64,000 nucleotides of DNA from Heliocidaris tuberculata (GCA_025618425.1 CM046836.1:9771004-9835003); one strand, 5' to 3'. Positions 12,098-23,305 are shown, counted from the stretch's first letter. Notes: generated by a model from the letters alone, not told the origin. Program-made: numbers and translations.

Positions 12098-12214
12098 TCA
12101 CGTCTCATCAAAGTCCGCTTCATCCGGCACCTGCAACAGTTGCTGAGTTGTGCAAGTACGCAGATGTCTATTAGGCTTTAAATCCTCTAGATCTTCAAGT
12201 AGATCAGCCACAAG
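12098..12214 (-). other. Possible coding-exon remnant (39 codons)
   Basis: The minus-strand frame begins LVADLLEDLEDLKPN, has coding-like acidic composition, and ends at a TGA (12098-12100) followed within 6 bases by an AATAAA (12087-12092). This could be the 3' terminal exon of a gene carried or captured by the 5.6 kb insertion, or chance. There is no recognisable family and no confirmed splice acceptor. Confidence 0.2.
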
Positions 12215-12376
12215 TTACATGTAGTTCCTTGCCATGTTATTATCTGAGGGAAATCAAAGTCAACATGATGAGACTAATGAATGCGATACTGAAACAAAGC
12301 AAAAAAGGCCACCCCACTATTATTGCCTGGGTTTTGATTCTGGTCTAGAATCAAGACTAAATATGACCCCCTCCCC

Positions 12377-12408
<32 letters not shown>

Positions 12409-13906
12409 TGAAATAAAAAATAAAACCTCATCATGCTTGCCTTGGCTTTGGCCTTGGCTCAAATTTAGAAAAAAAAGGGGGCCAAAGACTATTTAACGTT
12501 GGTAGATCTAGAACCACTTCGTTAAAATTACAACCCGGCGTTTACATTATTTTATAGCAAATTGTGGGAGTAACATTTACTCAAATTAGACCTGGACCTG
12601 GGCGGGGATATGGACTGGTCTCTGGAAAAAAAATATCAACATGGAACCCCCTCCTCATTCTAAATTAAAAAAACAAAAAAATATTTAAAAATCCACACAA
12701 GAATAGCCCACAGTAGATCTAGTAGTAGTACAGAATCAATTAGGAAGGGCCTCACCTGGGCCCTTTGTCTTCCAGAAATTAACAGGGTCTATGCGTCTAC
12801 ATCTAACTTAGATAACCAAATCATTGACATAGGGTCTACAGATTAAGTTCGATCTATTTAGAGGTTTACTAAATCTTTCGGCTGTTGTCATCTCTCTAAT
12901 TCAGTAATCATCTATCGAAACGTATCGAGATAGCCCCGCCCGAAAGTCCGGGTAAGCCGTCACGAGTGACAGGGTGGTAAGGGAAATCGAGCTGCAACAT
13001 TAGCTCATGACGATGAAAATTGTTTTGAAAGTTCGAGAGTAGATTACACATTGTTTCATGACATAGGCCTACAGCTCTGTAGAATCCCTTCAAAATGTAG
13101 AGAAATTAAAACAGATTACTCACAGTGGCAGAACTTGTTCTAAATATATTCTAATTTTCGAAAATTAAGCATAAATACATGTGTACTCACCTCTAAACTT
13201 TCCACAACTTGTTTTTTACTTTGTGCGGTGACGTGAAATTGACAGCGGAAGTGACGAAAAGAGGTCAAATCATTCCTTTTGAAGAACATTCATATTCATA
13301 AGGTCCGGTCCAATCAAAGTTTGATATATCGGAGTATGCAAAACAAAAATGAATAATGCATAAGGTGTTTCTCGATACTTATCGATATTTTTTGGTATCG
13401 GGGGCTTCGGGAAAAATGAAATGTTACCAAATGGGCGGAGCCTAATTACGCTTAAATACGCTTAGACTGAATGGTGACGCTGCAGCTTATATGCAAATGA
13501 GGCAAATCCGCGCGTGCTACCTTTCCGTCTATAAGTTTTAATTTGTCTATGGCTGTAACCTTTCATTCTTGTAAACATCTTCGATGTTGACATTTACCCG
13601 TTTAAATTTGTTGCAGCCATTTTGATCTTGGGACATTTTGTAGTTATTGTAACCGCCTACATCAAGACATGGAGATTTTTAGCCCATCGAGGAACGGTAA
13701 TGAAGCCAACAACAAATTCCAAAGTCAAGACTCAGGAGGAGATTACAATGTACACAAGATCCAGTGAATAAGACTGATGCGAATGTAGGAGGCAATTCTG
13801 TCAAACATTTCAGTCGCTGGAGCAGCTATCAAGCGAGGAACGGGGAAATTTGGAGACATCTCCAGATCTGTTTCAGTACGTGTATGTGAATCTGAAGCAG
13901 AGCATA

Positions 13907-14616
13907 CAGGGGCGTCGCTAGAAAATTTTGAATGGGGGAGGGGAATGTAACACCCAAATTTGCCAACAAAAATGCTGCACCCTAATCTCTCACCCCCCCC
14001 CCCCCACACAAATAATAATATTTAAAATTCGCAAATGTAGAGATCTTGATATGTGCCCATTTTCGCCTTTTGCCCTAATATCAGCTTCTCAATTTCAAAT
14101 TTGAATGTTCAAATTTGAAATTTGAAAGTGAAATAGTACAAAAGTTAAATACAGAAGTTAGCTAATTATCTGGGAACCTCGCTGCCTAAATATGTGGATA
14201 TTCTGGCTCCTGGCTGCCCGAATATGAAGTGGTGGTTTCCCGAATATCACAACTTTGAAAAGCCTCGGGGGGGGGGGGTGCATTCCATTGCCGAAGGCGT
14301 ACGCCTTTTACCCGAACATTAACTTTCCAGTGTTTTTGATAGCGAGCGAAGCGAGCGAGCAAAAAATTTGCCAGTTTTTAACTTTTTCTTTCCCTTCCTT
14401 TTCCTTTCCTTCTTTTTTTTTTTCTGTTTTTGTTTTCCTTTCCGTTCCCTTTTCTTTTTTTTTCCTTTTTCAATATCCTTTCTCTTTTCTCCTTTTCATT
14501 TTCTCTTTCCTCTTCCCTCTCCCCTTCTTCTGCCTCATTTTTATTTGCCGACAGAGGTGGCGCATTTGTCGACAGCAATTTTGAGGGAGGAGGGAGGGTG
14601 TCTAGCGACGCCCCTG
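13907..14616. mobile_element. hAT-type MITE in the GPCR pseudogene
   Basis: Ends CAGGGGCGTCGCTAG and CTAGCGACGCCCCTG are a perfect 15-base inverted pair. Flanks AGAGCATA and GGAGCATT are an imperfect 8-base target duplication; the intact copy at 46235 has CAGAGCATACATTC at the homologous place. The interior has a G-tract near the left end, GCGAGCGAAGCGAGCGAG, and a long pyrimidine tract (14370-14540). No transposase is present. Confidence 0.85.
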
Positions 14617-14812
14617 GGAGCATTCTGTGTATATTTGTTTCACGACATATTATCGTTTATGGCCCTCTTGTTGTTAAACAGCTGTATCAACCCCATCATC
14701 TACGCCAAGGGATCCGTGTATTTAGGAAGGTATGGTGTGGATCATCCGTTGTAGGCTAGAAAGTATTCCCATGCCCGTCGAGTGGCTGCGACGGCTGACG
14801 CACATAGACTAA

Positions 14813-16021
14813 AATTACAGCTACACGTCACGTCAGACCATTGACCGCTTACATCCTCTTCCAGAAAGCTCAATATCAAATCCGGGTAAACTAAGGACTG
14901 ATGAACCACCACCATCTGGACAATCACCACGCATGTATAATACAATGGCCTCTTGCCTACTTTTAAGATCTCAAACACGATATGTTAGAACACTGAAGCT
15001 GAAGCTCCTATAATTTTGTGTTTAGCACGTACTAAGCACATTTATCGTGAAACTTATTTTAGACTTTGTTAGCGGTCAGGCCTCTCAATGGTTTTAACGA
15101 TGTCAAATTCAGTAGGCCTATTTAAATGTTTAGCACTTACTAATTTCTTGATAAGTTATTTCTTGATAAGTTCAAGTCCCGTCTTCAAACTTCCTGAGTA
15201 GTTCGCGTTTGTCGGCGGTCTCTACAATTGTTTGAGCATTTTTCTTTTTTTTTTGACACACGTAGTGGCGGCGTGATATTGAACGTGAGATTTTTCGCGA
15301 AATCTATTTGAGCACTTGCTGTTATTAAAATGTAGAGCACGTGTTGTCCGTTATGTGCGGGGGCAAACTTAAAAGAGATGTATCCCCAAATTTTCACATG
15401 CTGAAAAAAAATAATGTCGATTGCTGACAGAAATGACCTGTCTAGAAAGTGTCCCCTTGTAAGAACATGCAAAACACTTCATTGCAAAATATTCATTTGT
15501 CATTGTATTATCCTGTTTTAGATTGTAAATGTGTGCCAGAGGTATTAGTAGCAGAAATATTCAGAGCCTGATCAATATCGTCCAAGAGATACATACTTGG
15601 CTATTCAGGCTTGTGGCGGATAAATAATCATAACTTATAATACTTTCATCGTTTATTCTCGATTATTTTTACCTTTTATATAGTCCAGATTATATCCGTG
15701 TTTTATACTTGGTTTATTTCCTAATACGCTGCTCTTTCTCTACACGCATATCCCACACAGAGCGCGACTCTCCACTATTAAATCGCCCGATCCCCAAAAT
15801 TTCACCCGTTGTTTGCGAGGGTCGAATGAAAGGACTATCTCAGTTTTAGCGTTGAGGGTATATTATTTTCTCAACGGATAGCGGTCGTGCGCGAATAGTC
15901 CAGGTAGTGGACTACCTTTTATATTAAGGGGGAAAAATATTAAAACAGAATTATAGAACCTAATTATGAAAATAAAGATATGGAAATAGAAAAAATGACG
16001 GAATGGAGATATTGGTTTAAT
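14813..16021. other. Intergenic, no recognised feature
   Basis: This is the 3' flank of the GPCR pseudogene. The first 60 bases resemble the 3' flank of the gene ending at 26490 (GACCATTGACCGCTTAC versus GACCATAAGCTGCGGAC). The remainder is AT-rich and has no exon-like signals that I could support. Confidence 0.4.
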
Positions 16022-16345
16022 GAAAATAATAATAATAATAATACATAAGATTTCTATAGCGCCATTATCCATTTTGATTAAAAGCTCAAGGCGCTTTACA
16101 ACATAAAGAAAATTATACAAACATAACAAGAGAATGAATAACAAGAGAAAATATCTGTCTTCAAAACGCAAGATTGAACAAATAGGATTTCATGTTGCTT
16201 TTAAAGGAGTTGGTGTTCTTCAGCTCCTGAGGAAGTGAATTCCACAGCGCTGGTCCGGCATGAGCAAAAGCTCGTTTTCCAAAGATTTCTTAGAAAGCGG
16301 AACATGTAAAAGACCTGAGTTGGAGGATCGTAGGGTTCGTGTGGA
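16022..16345 (-). mobile_element. L2/CR1-type LINE 3' end with reverse-transcriptase C-terminus
   Basis: Minus-strand frames show RSSNSGLLHVPLSKKSLENE and, after a frameshift, GKRAFAHAGPALWNSLPQEL followed by FKSNMKSYLF. The 'G.RAF..A.P.LWNSLP' and 'FK..LK..LF' blocks are the hallmark C-terminus of reverse transcriptases in the CR1/L2 group. The 3' UTR follows with AAAGCGCCTTGAG, then GGCGCTATAGAAATC, ending in (ATT)n at 16022-16042. This copy is a 5'-truncated, decayed insertion. The same 3' tail is found on four other short repeats in the window. Confidence 0.8.
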
Positions 16346-16512
16346 TTGATATCAATTCTCTGAAGATAATGATGTACATTTCATTATCGAGGGGGAAAAA
16401 AGCAGGGAAATCGAGTTGATGAGCTGAAAATAGATGTTCACGTGTAAGTGTTGTAATGTATATTTTAGGATAAAAAATGACACCAGAATGGAAATGACAC
16501 ACTAATATGATA

Positions 16513-16760
16513 CAGTTGGGCCAAAATGTTTACATACACCTGGTACAAAACAACATACATTTTCAGAATTTTATTAATTCCTGCAAATTTTTCTTCTCAA
16601 TTGGATAGACAGGTTTGCTTAATGTATATAGTATTTGCTTCGAGTAAAATCACTCTGAGACATATACAGTATATGACTCATTATAGGAATGAGCGAAGTT
16701 GGGAAAATATAAAGTAAACTCTTTTTCTTCCAGGTGTATGTAGACTTTTTGGCCAAACTG
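16513..16760. mobile_element. Tc1-like MITE
   Basis: The ends are CAGTTGGGCCAAAATGTTTA, then CATACACCTGG, and the mirror CCAGGTGTATGTAGAC, then TTTTTGGCCAAACTG. They are flanked by TA (16511-16512 and 16761-16762). The CAGTTG start followed by TTTACATACACC resembles the ends of vertebrate Tc1-like elements. The interior is short and non-coding. Confidence 0.85.
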
Positions 16761-17424
16761 TATTTCATTTTGTTGAACATCTTAAGATGTATATATAGGG
16801 TAATGTGTTAGAGTTTTATATTAACACATCAATAACACCCTATCAATTTTCAAATCATCTTTTCGGTTACATGTCGTTTTTTTTTTCAGAAGGTTAGTTT
16901 ATACTCCGATGGTTCGTGAAATAGGGTACATTATTCCGAAAATGAAAAAGGGTTCATATTTTCGAAGGTTCGTAATTCCGAAAAGTTATGTAGGGCTCTA
17001 TTGCATTTTCGGAATTACGAACCTTCGGAGTAATGCATCAAATGTTCGGAATTTTGAACCCTATTTCACTTTCGGAATTATGAACCCTATTTCTTTTTCG
17101 GATTTACGAACAGTCGGAGTATAAACGAACCTTCGGAAGAAACGACATGTAACCGAAAAGAGAACATGCATGATTGCTGATTACAATTTTACCCTATATT
17201 GGGTAAATTTTTACTCAACCTGTTTAAGTGTGTATTTTAGACCTCTACGGAAAGTGGTAGAGTTGAACAAAGTGCCTCGTATTAGCAATCGAAATGATGA
17301 TTTGAATATTGATAGGGCATTATTGATGTGTTAATATCAAACTCTAACACATCATCCTGTATATACATCTTAAGATGTTCAAAAAAAAATTATATACAGT
17401 TTGGCCAAAAAGTCTACATACATG
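16761..17424. repeat. Nested inverted-repeat complex
   Basis: Outer arms (16761-16855 and about 17290-17392) share AACATCTTAAGATGTATATA, GTGTTAGAGTTT and ATTAACACATCAATAA in inverted orientation. The right arm ends in another Tc1-type terminus (TACAGTTTGGCCAAAAAGTC, 17391-17410). Between them is an inner element (about 16856-17162) with ends TTTTCGGTTACATGTCGTTT and its mirror. That inner element is filled with alternating TTCGGAATTACGAACC and AACCTTCGGA words in both orientations. No coding sequence is present. Confidence 0.75.
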
Positions 17425-17765
17425 GGAAAATTTGTATTTCGGAATTACGAACCTTCAGAATTATGAACCTTCGGAAAAACGAGTATTCCCCCCCCCCCCT
17501 CCCTTTTTTTTTTTTCTTTCTTTCTTTTTTAAAGTGAAGGTTGTTGCACCTGCTTCAGTGAGCTGGGATATTATTGAAATATTACCATTTTTATTTTGCT
17601 GTATGACTATTCTTTTTATTTTTATAAATATTTTTCATTCAACGTGTAGAACCTGTTCATATTAAACTAGTTTAAAGTGTTAGAGTAGTGGCCTCTTTTA
17701 AAGTACCATCTTTTTTTTAATTTATAAATGTTATCCACGTAGAGGGCCAACTTTCTATAAATTAA
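17425..17765. other. Repeat fragment and low-complexity DNA
   Basis: At 17435-17480 there is a further copy of the CGGAATTACGAACCTTC word family, followed by a C run and a T run (17488-17530). The rest is AT-rich without features. Confidence 0.45.
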
Positions 17766-18990
17766 TTAAGAACTTTCGAAAGAACTTTGTGCAGACTGGT
17801 TAAAATACCATCGGAAAGGGCACAGAAGTAGTAAAGTGTTAAGATGCAGCGTTTATTAAATCAAACAGTAATCTTTGGAAAGAAGGAAAAGACATGTATG
17901 ATATCATATTTGCTTACTTTTGTCTTGTTAATTCGTTTTTTGTAATGTTCGTATCTTGTATTATACTGTCAGTATTATATTACATTTCCGTTAATTTGCA
18001 GGACCTTCATGTAAACCAATGTTAACATCACTGAAAAAGCCACCTTGGTAAGATATAACTAAATGAGTACAACATCTTGATATAGCATTTATTTTGCGAT
18101 ATTGAAAGTGAAAACATTCAGAGTTTCTTTTACTTCCTTGTCCGTATTTCAATTTCAATTTCGATTCTCGGAATCGATGTGGCTCTGTGCTTTAAACGGA
18201 AACTATTCCAGGTCAGTTACTCTAAGCTGATAAAATGAGAAATATACATTCAAAAGTCATGTGAAGCACTTACAGAAACGCACAAGAAGTGCTTAAAAAT
18301 GATTTACAAAAAAAGGCTTACTACGTTCCATCAAGTGAGCACGTCACGTCACGTTGTCGGGTACCCGAATGACAACGTGATGGTTTGTATTAAGCCTTTC
18401 CAAAAAACCTAAAATATATGGCATTATAGCAGTATTTTAATGAAAACATTTTAATGCATATGAGAAAAATAATATATTTCATTTTTATATCTTCATTTAG
18501 CTTTGATTTTTTTTTTTTCTCTGTCTTAAGCTTATGAACACAGACACAAGACCACATGAAATTGTACATAGTGTAGATAAATTGAAGACTTCCTTTAAAT
18601 TTTAAGAGAAACATTACCATTTCGGAAATTTAATGTCCTTCAAAACTATGCAAGGTCTTCATTTCTTGTATAGTTTGAAATGATATAATGAGCCTGAAAA
18701 TACATATTTTTAAAATTAGTGACAATTATGTAACATTTAACTTTGAAAGACTTGTGGTGCATAAAGTAAGATAATAACATGAATTAAATTATTAAAGTTC
18801 TAACATTTCAAGGATATGTATGTCTAGCATTGTTCTTTTTCTGTGTGTCATCACAAAACATAACATATACTTGATTAATGCAATACGCCCTTACCAAAAC
18901 CTCCAGCTTTTGTGAGAACGTGATCTAAAAATTTCATAAGAAACTCTTGCAACTGCCTAAAAAAGGTGCAATAATTGCATGCTTGTTGGA
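17766..18990 (+). repeat. Duplicated segment, copy B
   Basis: Same-orientation partner of 583-1550 (landmarks given there). It begins about 3 kb after the end of the GPCR pseudogene. This suggests that copy A lies behind a further GPCR copy to the left of the window. Similarity is strongest from 17766 to 18620 and patchy to TTGTTGGAAATCTG near 18990. No gene was found in it. Confidence 0.7.
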
Positions 18991-19364
18991 AATCTGGTTT
19001 TTTTTTCGTATTCAACCTTGGGGTTTTGTTGGTGCAGTTACACTAGGTGTTAAAAAAAACAAACCAGTTGATACCTTTGATCATAAATAATTCAAAAGCA
19101 ACTTGTATCAGACTGAGGATTTCATATTGTAAAGCTGAAGGATATAAAATTGGTTTGTAATAACTCCTTAATTGATATTCTTTAAATAATGTAAGGTTTA
19201 ATCAGATTTCCACTTTAAAAAAAAAAAGATCAAGGCCACAAATCTGTGTGTATTAGTATTTAATTTAGAGCGCAACAATTGTCATTGTGCATTGTAGCTG
19301 AAATTCCAGAGTTCCTCTTTCAACCCAGTCATGAATCATTAATCACAATAAATAATGATAATGA

Positions 19365-19440
19365 TCTGATGATAATATTCTGGATATAGCGCCTAATACA
19401 TCTACGATGTCTCTAAGCGCTTTACAGACACACAGAGATA
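19365..19440 (-). mobile_element. L2/CR1-type LINE or SINE 3' tail
   Basis: The minus strand reads AAAGCGCTTAGAGACATC, then TTAGGCGCTATATCCAG, followed by ATTATCATC repeats. This is the same tail design as the LINE fragment at 16022-16345, severely 5'-truncated. Confidence 0.65.
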
Positions 19441-19494
19441 CACCCACACACGCGCGCGCGCGCGCGCCTACACACACACGCGCACACACACACG

Positions 19495-19576
<82 letters not shown>
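19441..19576. repeat. (CA)n/(CG)n/(TA)n compound microsatellite
   Basis: CACACACGCGCG-type repeats pass into (CA)n and then an uninterrupted (TA)n of about 25 units. Confidence 0.95.
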
Positions 19577-19580
<4 letters not shown>

Positions 19581-20781
19581 TAAAGGTTGGCAGGAAATGA
19601 CAGGTGCAATGCACAGCGGTATTGTTGTCTTCTGAATTTAGTTACTGATACACACAGATTTTGTGTCCATGATTTTTCAAAATCTAATTATATATTGTGA
19701 GCATTATTTTAAGAATATTAATCTTGGAAATTTCACAGAACTTATTCCACATATTTTTATATTCTTCAACTTTACCATATCATGTGAAAACCTCAGTCTG
19801 ATATGAGTTATAACTTTTGAGTTATTAATGATCAAAATGTCAGTTGGTTTTTTAACAGCTAGTACTTGAATGATGTAGTAGGTGAATGATCAGTTGGCGA
19901 GATGACGATAATTTATAAAAGAATCATCCAGAACTTTCTTTATAAGTGGCAAATCTTTGGGCAAAGGGGCAGGAACTCTACAGATTTGCAAGACACTTGT
20001 GAACCCCCCCCCCCCCACCCCCACCCTTCTTCTCAGAGAAATTTGAGACACCTTTGATACTCGCTTGTAAGAGTTACTTCGATTTTACATTCATACTTGT
20101 TGCGCTATATACAAATGATATATCTATGTATATAAATATATGTATATATTGCATGTCAGAATATTTTTAGATACAGCTTCCTCTATCCAAAAAAGAAAGA
20201 AACTTAGGATCTCGCTAGCGTAGTAGCTACAGAACGATAACATACTGTTCCTGCTGATATGACACCATTGTCTTCACTATATAAAAAATATTAGCTGTCC
20301 TCTTTAAATTAATGTGCTTTGTTATAGGCCTACAAGCAAGTAAAAGATGTAAATCTCTTGTTGTGATATGATTTACCCCAAGCCTTCCTTTGTGTATTCC
20401 ATGTTGTTTTGAAACGGCCTCTTGAACTTTCTGTCAATCAAAAATAAGAAAGAGAACGCAACCACGTCGTATTTCCTTGATATCACACTGACTCCGGATA
20501 ATTTTCTAAACAATTCATTTATTTAATGGTTGTCCATAACGTTTGTATGCCTATGATATAATATTTCCCAAGGTCATTTTTTCCCGAATGCATTATGTAT
20601 AATGAATTGGCGTTTCCCCCCCCCCCCCCCCCACGAAATCGAATCTGAAGTTGTGAAGGAAAAAAAAACTGTTATATTAGTAATATCATTTTCCTTTGAT
20701 TTGTCTGTGGTAAGAAAATTCTTACATTTTTGATTTTTTTTTTTTTTTGATGAAATCATGATTATAAAATATTTCATCAAC
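19577..20781. other. Intergenic, no recognised feature
   Basis: AT-rich DNA with C runs at about 20005-20018 and 20617-20632 and a T run at about 20737-20749. I see no gene or paired repeat. Confidence 0.4.
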
Positions 20782-20891
20782 CACGGGCGTAGACACGCAT
20801 AATTATGTATTGTTAGTGGGGAGATGATATATTCATCATCCCCCCCCCCCTACCACTAACAATAGAAAGTGTGTTCGTATCTACGCCAATG
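20782..20891. mobile_element. Very short hAT-type MITE (110 bp)
   Basis: Ends CACGGGCGTAGACACG and, on the reverse strand, CATTGGCGTAGATACG are flanked by a perfect 8-base duplication TCATCAAC (20774-20781 and 20892-20899). The arms extend through TATTGTTAGTGG and its mirror, and the loop contains a C run. It is non-coding. Confidence 0.85.
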
Positions 20892-20977
20892 TCATCAACA
20901 AATTAATTGGTCAGCTGTATCATTTTGTTAACCATGTTCACAGAATCACTGATTTTGTACAGGAATGTCTCATTATA

Positions 20978-21304
20978 GGCCTGTATTCTCGAAATTTGCC
21001 TAAGTTAAGTCTGGTTTAACTTAGGCCACTGATTTATGGAAGGCCACTCGTCAACCCCTGAGTCCCATATAAATTACTATGTTTATGTAACAAAATATAG
21101 AAAAAAAATTATTTTCTGGCATGAAATGAGCATCAGAAATCGTGACGGATTTTTAAAATCTACATTTAGTTCAAGGACTAGAGGGAGTCTATGTGATTTT
21201 TTAGGCTTAAAAGAGGGTGACATTTGGCTCTCCATAATTCAGTGGCATAAATCTACACACCTAGGCGGGGGCTTAAAGTTAGGCACCTTTCGAGAATACG
21301 GACC
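20978..21304. mobile_element. MITE with GGCCTGTATTCTCGAAA ends
   Basis: The left arm GGCCTGTATTCTCGAAATTT, then GCCTAAGTTAAG and GCCACTGATTTATGGA, is mirrored at the right arm (TCCATAATTCAGTGGC, then TTTAAGCCTAAC-like words, then CGAGAATACGGACC). The target duplication is not obvious. Open frames inside are not conserved across the arms, so it is non-coding. Confidence 0.75.
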
Positions 21305-22054
21305 ATAGTTTTTAACCCATATTGCCCACGGGAACCGGGTGGACCATGTATTAAGCCTACGGGAATCAGAAAATTCAGTAGTCAACGGGTAAAGTCCACT
21401 ATATTCGACGAAACGGTAACCGTATATAACGGATGTAAGTGTTATTGAGGTGCAAACCAATTTTCAATCGCGTTTTCAACCCTACTCTTTGTAAATCAAA
21501 AGTAAATCTGTCAGTCATTTTAAGATCACATTACAATGGAATACAAACCGACGTGTGTTTCTAGAAAATTGTATTTTGATAGAGGATGTTAGGCTTTCAA
21601 CATTAACCTTTGCCTTGTCACTGAGTGTTTCCTCCCGGATTAACGACTTACGAAGTTGGAAATCATTCGTGAAAGAGTGAGGAGTGAGAGTATCCATGCT
21701 TCAGCCTTCTCGAGCTGAACCGCTTGGCAAGAGATTGCTTTAAACGGTAGGTGACGTGTTTGTCTTTGAATATACTTCTTTGTAGTTTTGCTTATTGTTA
21801 TTGGAAATAGGAACGTGATTATCTGCTAGCAAGAAATGAGCATAGCTTGTAGTCATAAATAAGTAGGCAAGCGGCAGCTTGCCTACGAGAGAAAGACTAC
21901 AGTTTGTAGATAGTATGTGTTTTATGTCCAAATAACGTTAACATTCTGAAGAGGGATTACCAGTCATTAACTTTTTAACTCTTTGAGTGTTTCTGTTACA
22001 CTGGCTCACATACGTATTTCAAATAGCTATTTATTTTAACATATGTTTGAATAG
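21305..22054. other. Intergenic, no recognised feature
   Basis: Mixed-composition DNA with no supported exon or repeat. Confidence 0.35.
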
Positions 22055-22223
22055 TAAGCAAATAATTACCGTTGGTGAAGGTGATGGGACAAACTATCAC
22101 TCGGCGATCTGAATGTATAACGCTATATTTCCTCAGCTTCGCTTCGGAAAGATAGCTACATCCAGATCGCCTCGGAAGTGATAGTTTGTCCCATCACCTT
22201 CACCAACGGTAATTATTTGCTTA
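22055..22223. repeat. Near-perfect hairpin (169 bp)
   Basis: The left arm TAAGCAAATAATTACCGTTG, then GTGAAGGTGATGGGACAAAC and TATCACT, is mirrored without mismatch at 22177-22223. The inner parts pair imperfectly (GCGATCTG/CAGATCGC), and the loop is CTCAGCTTCGCTTCGG. It may be a foldback MITE with a TA target site, since the ends read TA-AGCA and TGCT-TA. It is non-coding. Confidence 0.9.
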
Positions 22224-22860
22224 AAATTCCACATCTGAAACATTTAACTGGTACGAGAAAGACAATTATTGTCTACTCGAAAAAGGACATTTAGGCCCGA
22301 ATTCACAAAAGAAGTTAAAACCACCATAAACCGTACCCCTATACCTGGTCGGGTGCACACAATTGTTTTATCATTTCAAACGCGCGATTAGGCAATGCGC
22401 GCTTATTTTAGTACACCTATGGAGCTATTCGTAAAGGTCACGCACTTTCATTGCGCGCGTTCCCAAAAAATTGATAACGCATTGTGACTCTGTAATGGAC
22501 TGAAGAGATCAACGAAACACATAAGCACTATTCCGGTAAGGTCACGAACTTTTCTTCTCGGGTCGATTGATTGGGAGATCTACATTTTATCACGTGATTA
22601 CCTTTTGACCAATCTAACAGCAAGATTCTTAGTATGTGGAATATAATAACGAATATTCACTCAAACACTCTTGCAATAAGCTCAAAGAGTGCGCTTATAC
22701 ACTATTTGAATACTTGATTCAGTCAGGAAATAACAAGAGCAATCATGGTCTTATTCGGAAATCATGTCTTTCCCTTTTGATTGAGGGAAATGAGATCTTT
22801 ATACTGAAAACGATCTTCTAATCTGGTCTTGTTTCGAGATCAAAATGTTTCTAATAGTAT
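22224..22860. other. Intergenic with a possible MITE end
   Basis: Near 22292 the words GGCCCGAATTCACAAAAGAAG look like a MITE terminus, but no mirrored partner was found. Nothing else was recognised. Confidence 0.35.
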
Positions 22861-22980
22861 AACTAGAACTGCAATCGTATCAGAACGATGTGCATGCAAT
22901 GTCGTCCGTATCTTTTATTTTGTTGAAAAGTTGGCATGCGAAATATAAAGTTATGCATGTTGAACCATGATATCAGATAA
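22861..22980 (-). repeat. Dispersed repeat, right copy of an inverted pair
   Basis: Reverse-complement partner of 1-118. The shared core includes ATACGGACGACATTGCATGC and ACATCGTTCTGATACG. The copies differ by only a few substitutions (for example GCATGCCAAC versus ACCTGTCAAC). It is non-coding. Confidence 0.75.
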
Positions 22981-23054
22981 GACGGGAGAAAATAATGCAT
23001 ACTGTAAAATTAGGAGATGACAGAAAAATTAAAACAAGAAACAAAGAACAAAAA

Positions 23055-23305
23055 ACAAAGAATGATGATGTTAATTGTGATGACAATGATGATGATGCTG
23101 ATGATGGTGATTATGATAATGATGATGATGATGGTGATGATTATGATGATGATCATAGTGATTATGATGATATAATAATGGTGATGGTGATCATGATTAT
23201 AATGATGATATAATGATGATGATGATGGTGATAAAGATGGTGATGATAATAATGGTGATGATGATGATAATGATGATGATGATAATGATGATGAGGATAT
23301 ATTGA
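23055..23305. repeat. (GAT)n-type imperfect microsatellite
   Basis: GATGATGATGGTGATGAT-like repeats give false Asp-rich (plus strand) and His/Ile-rich (minus strand) open frames. Confidence 0.95.

Larger units (their letters stand above)
7907..13549. mobile_element. 5.6 kb insertion in the GPCR pseudogene, class uncertain
   Basis: The GPCR sequence breaks after TGGCTGTAACC (7896-7906) and resumes with the same 11 bases at 13550-13560, which looks like a 9-11 base target duplication. Near both ends, in inverted orientation, are CCCGAAGCCCC and TATGCATTATTCATTTT (left 7967-7997, right 13350-13415). The extreme 30-130 bases are not clean inverted repeats. A 9-11 base duplication would fit Mutator-like elements; LINE insertions can also give this. 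The interior has no transposase that I can recognise. It holds poly-G and (TC)n runs (8388-8404, 8625-8760), G-tract repeats (9205-9500), (ATC)n at 10987-11015, a Tc1-type MITE and unclassified DNA. Confidence 0.6.
7157..14812 (+). pseudogene. Rhodopsin-class GPCR pseudogene with three insertions
   Basis: Remnants lie in order with homology to the intact copies at 25216 and 46235. A splice acceptor CTCCAG (to 7156) precedes an ATG at 7187 reading MQNDDSTLAFSSI then stop. TM1-TM2 (7260-7525) has a stop where the GN motif should be, then INSLVILAII and WFVLNLGCAD. TM3-TM4 (7788-7896) reads AFIAFTSWYLITKN. TM5 (13561-13740) reads ILILGHFVVIVTAYIKTWRF. TM7 (14617-14812) reads LLLNSCINPIIYA and then a frameshift. 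Most of TM6 is lost. A TTAA MITE, a 5.6 kb insertion and a hAT-type MITE interrupt it. Stops, frameshifts and insertions make it certainly dead. Confidence 0.92.

Noticed and set aside
14255..14759. Phe/Ser-rich open frames around 14.3-14.75 kb
   Set aside because: They read through the pyrimidine tract of a MITE; only the final NSCINPIIYA part is real, as GPCR pseudogene.
7120..14812. Reading the gaps in the first GPCR copy as introns
   Set aside because: The gaps carry transposon target duplications, lack proper GT-AG borders, and the paralogues are intronless at these points; stops and frameshifts are also present.
1..22980. A single giant transposon bounded by the inverted 120-base repeats
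   Set aside because: The interval holds unrelated layered insertions and host pseudogene sequence and no integrase, polymerase or capsid-type gene was seen; kept only as a possibility in the findings.
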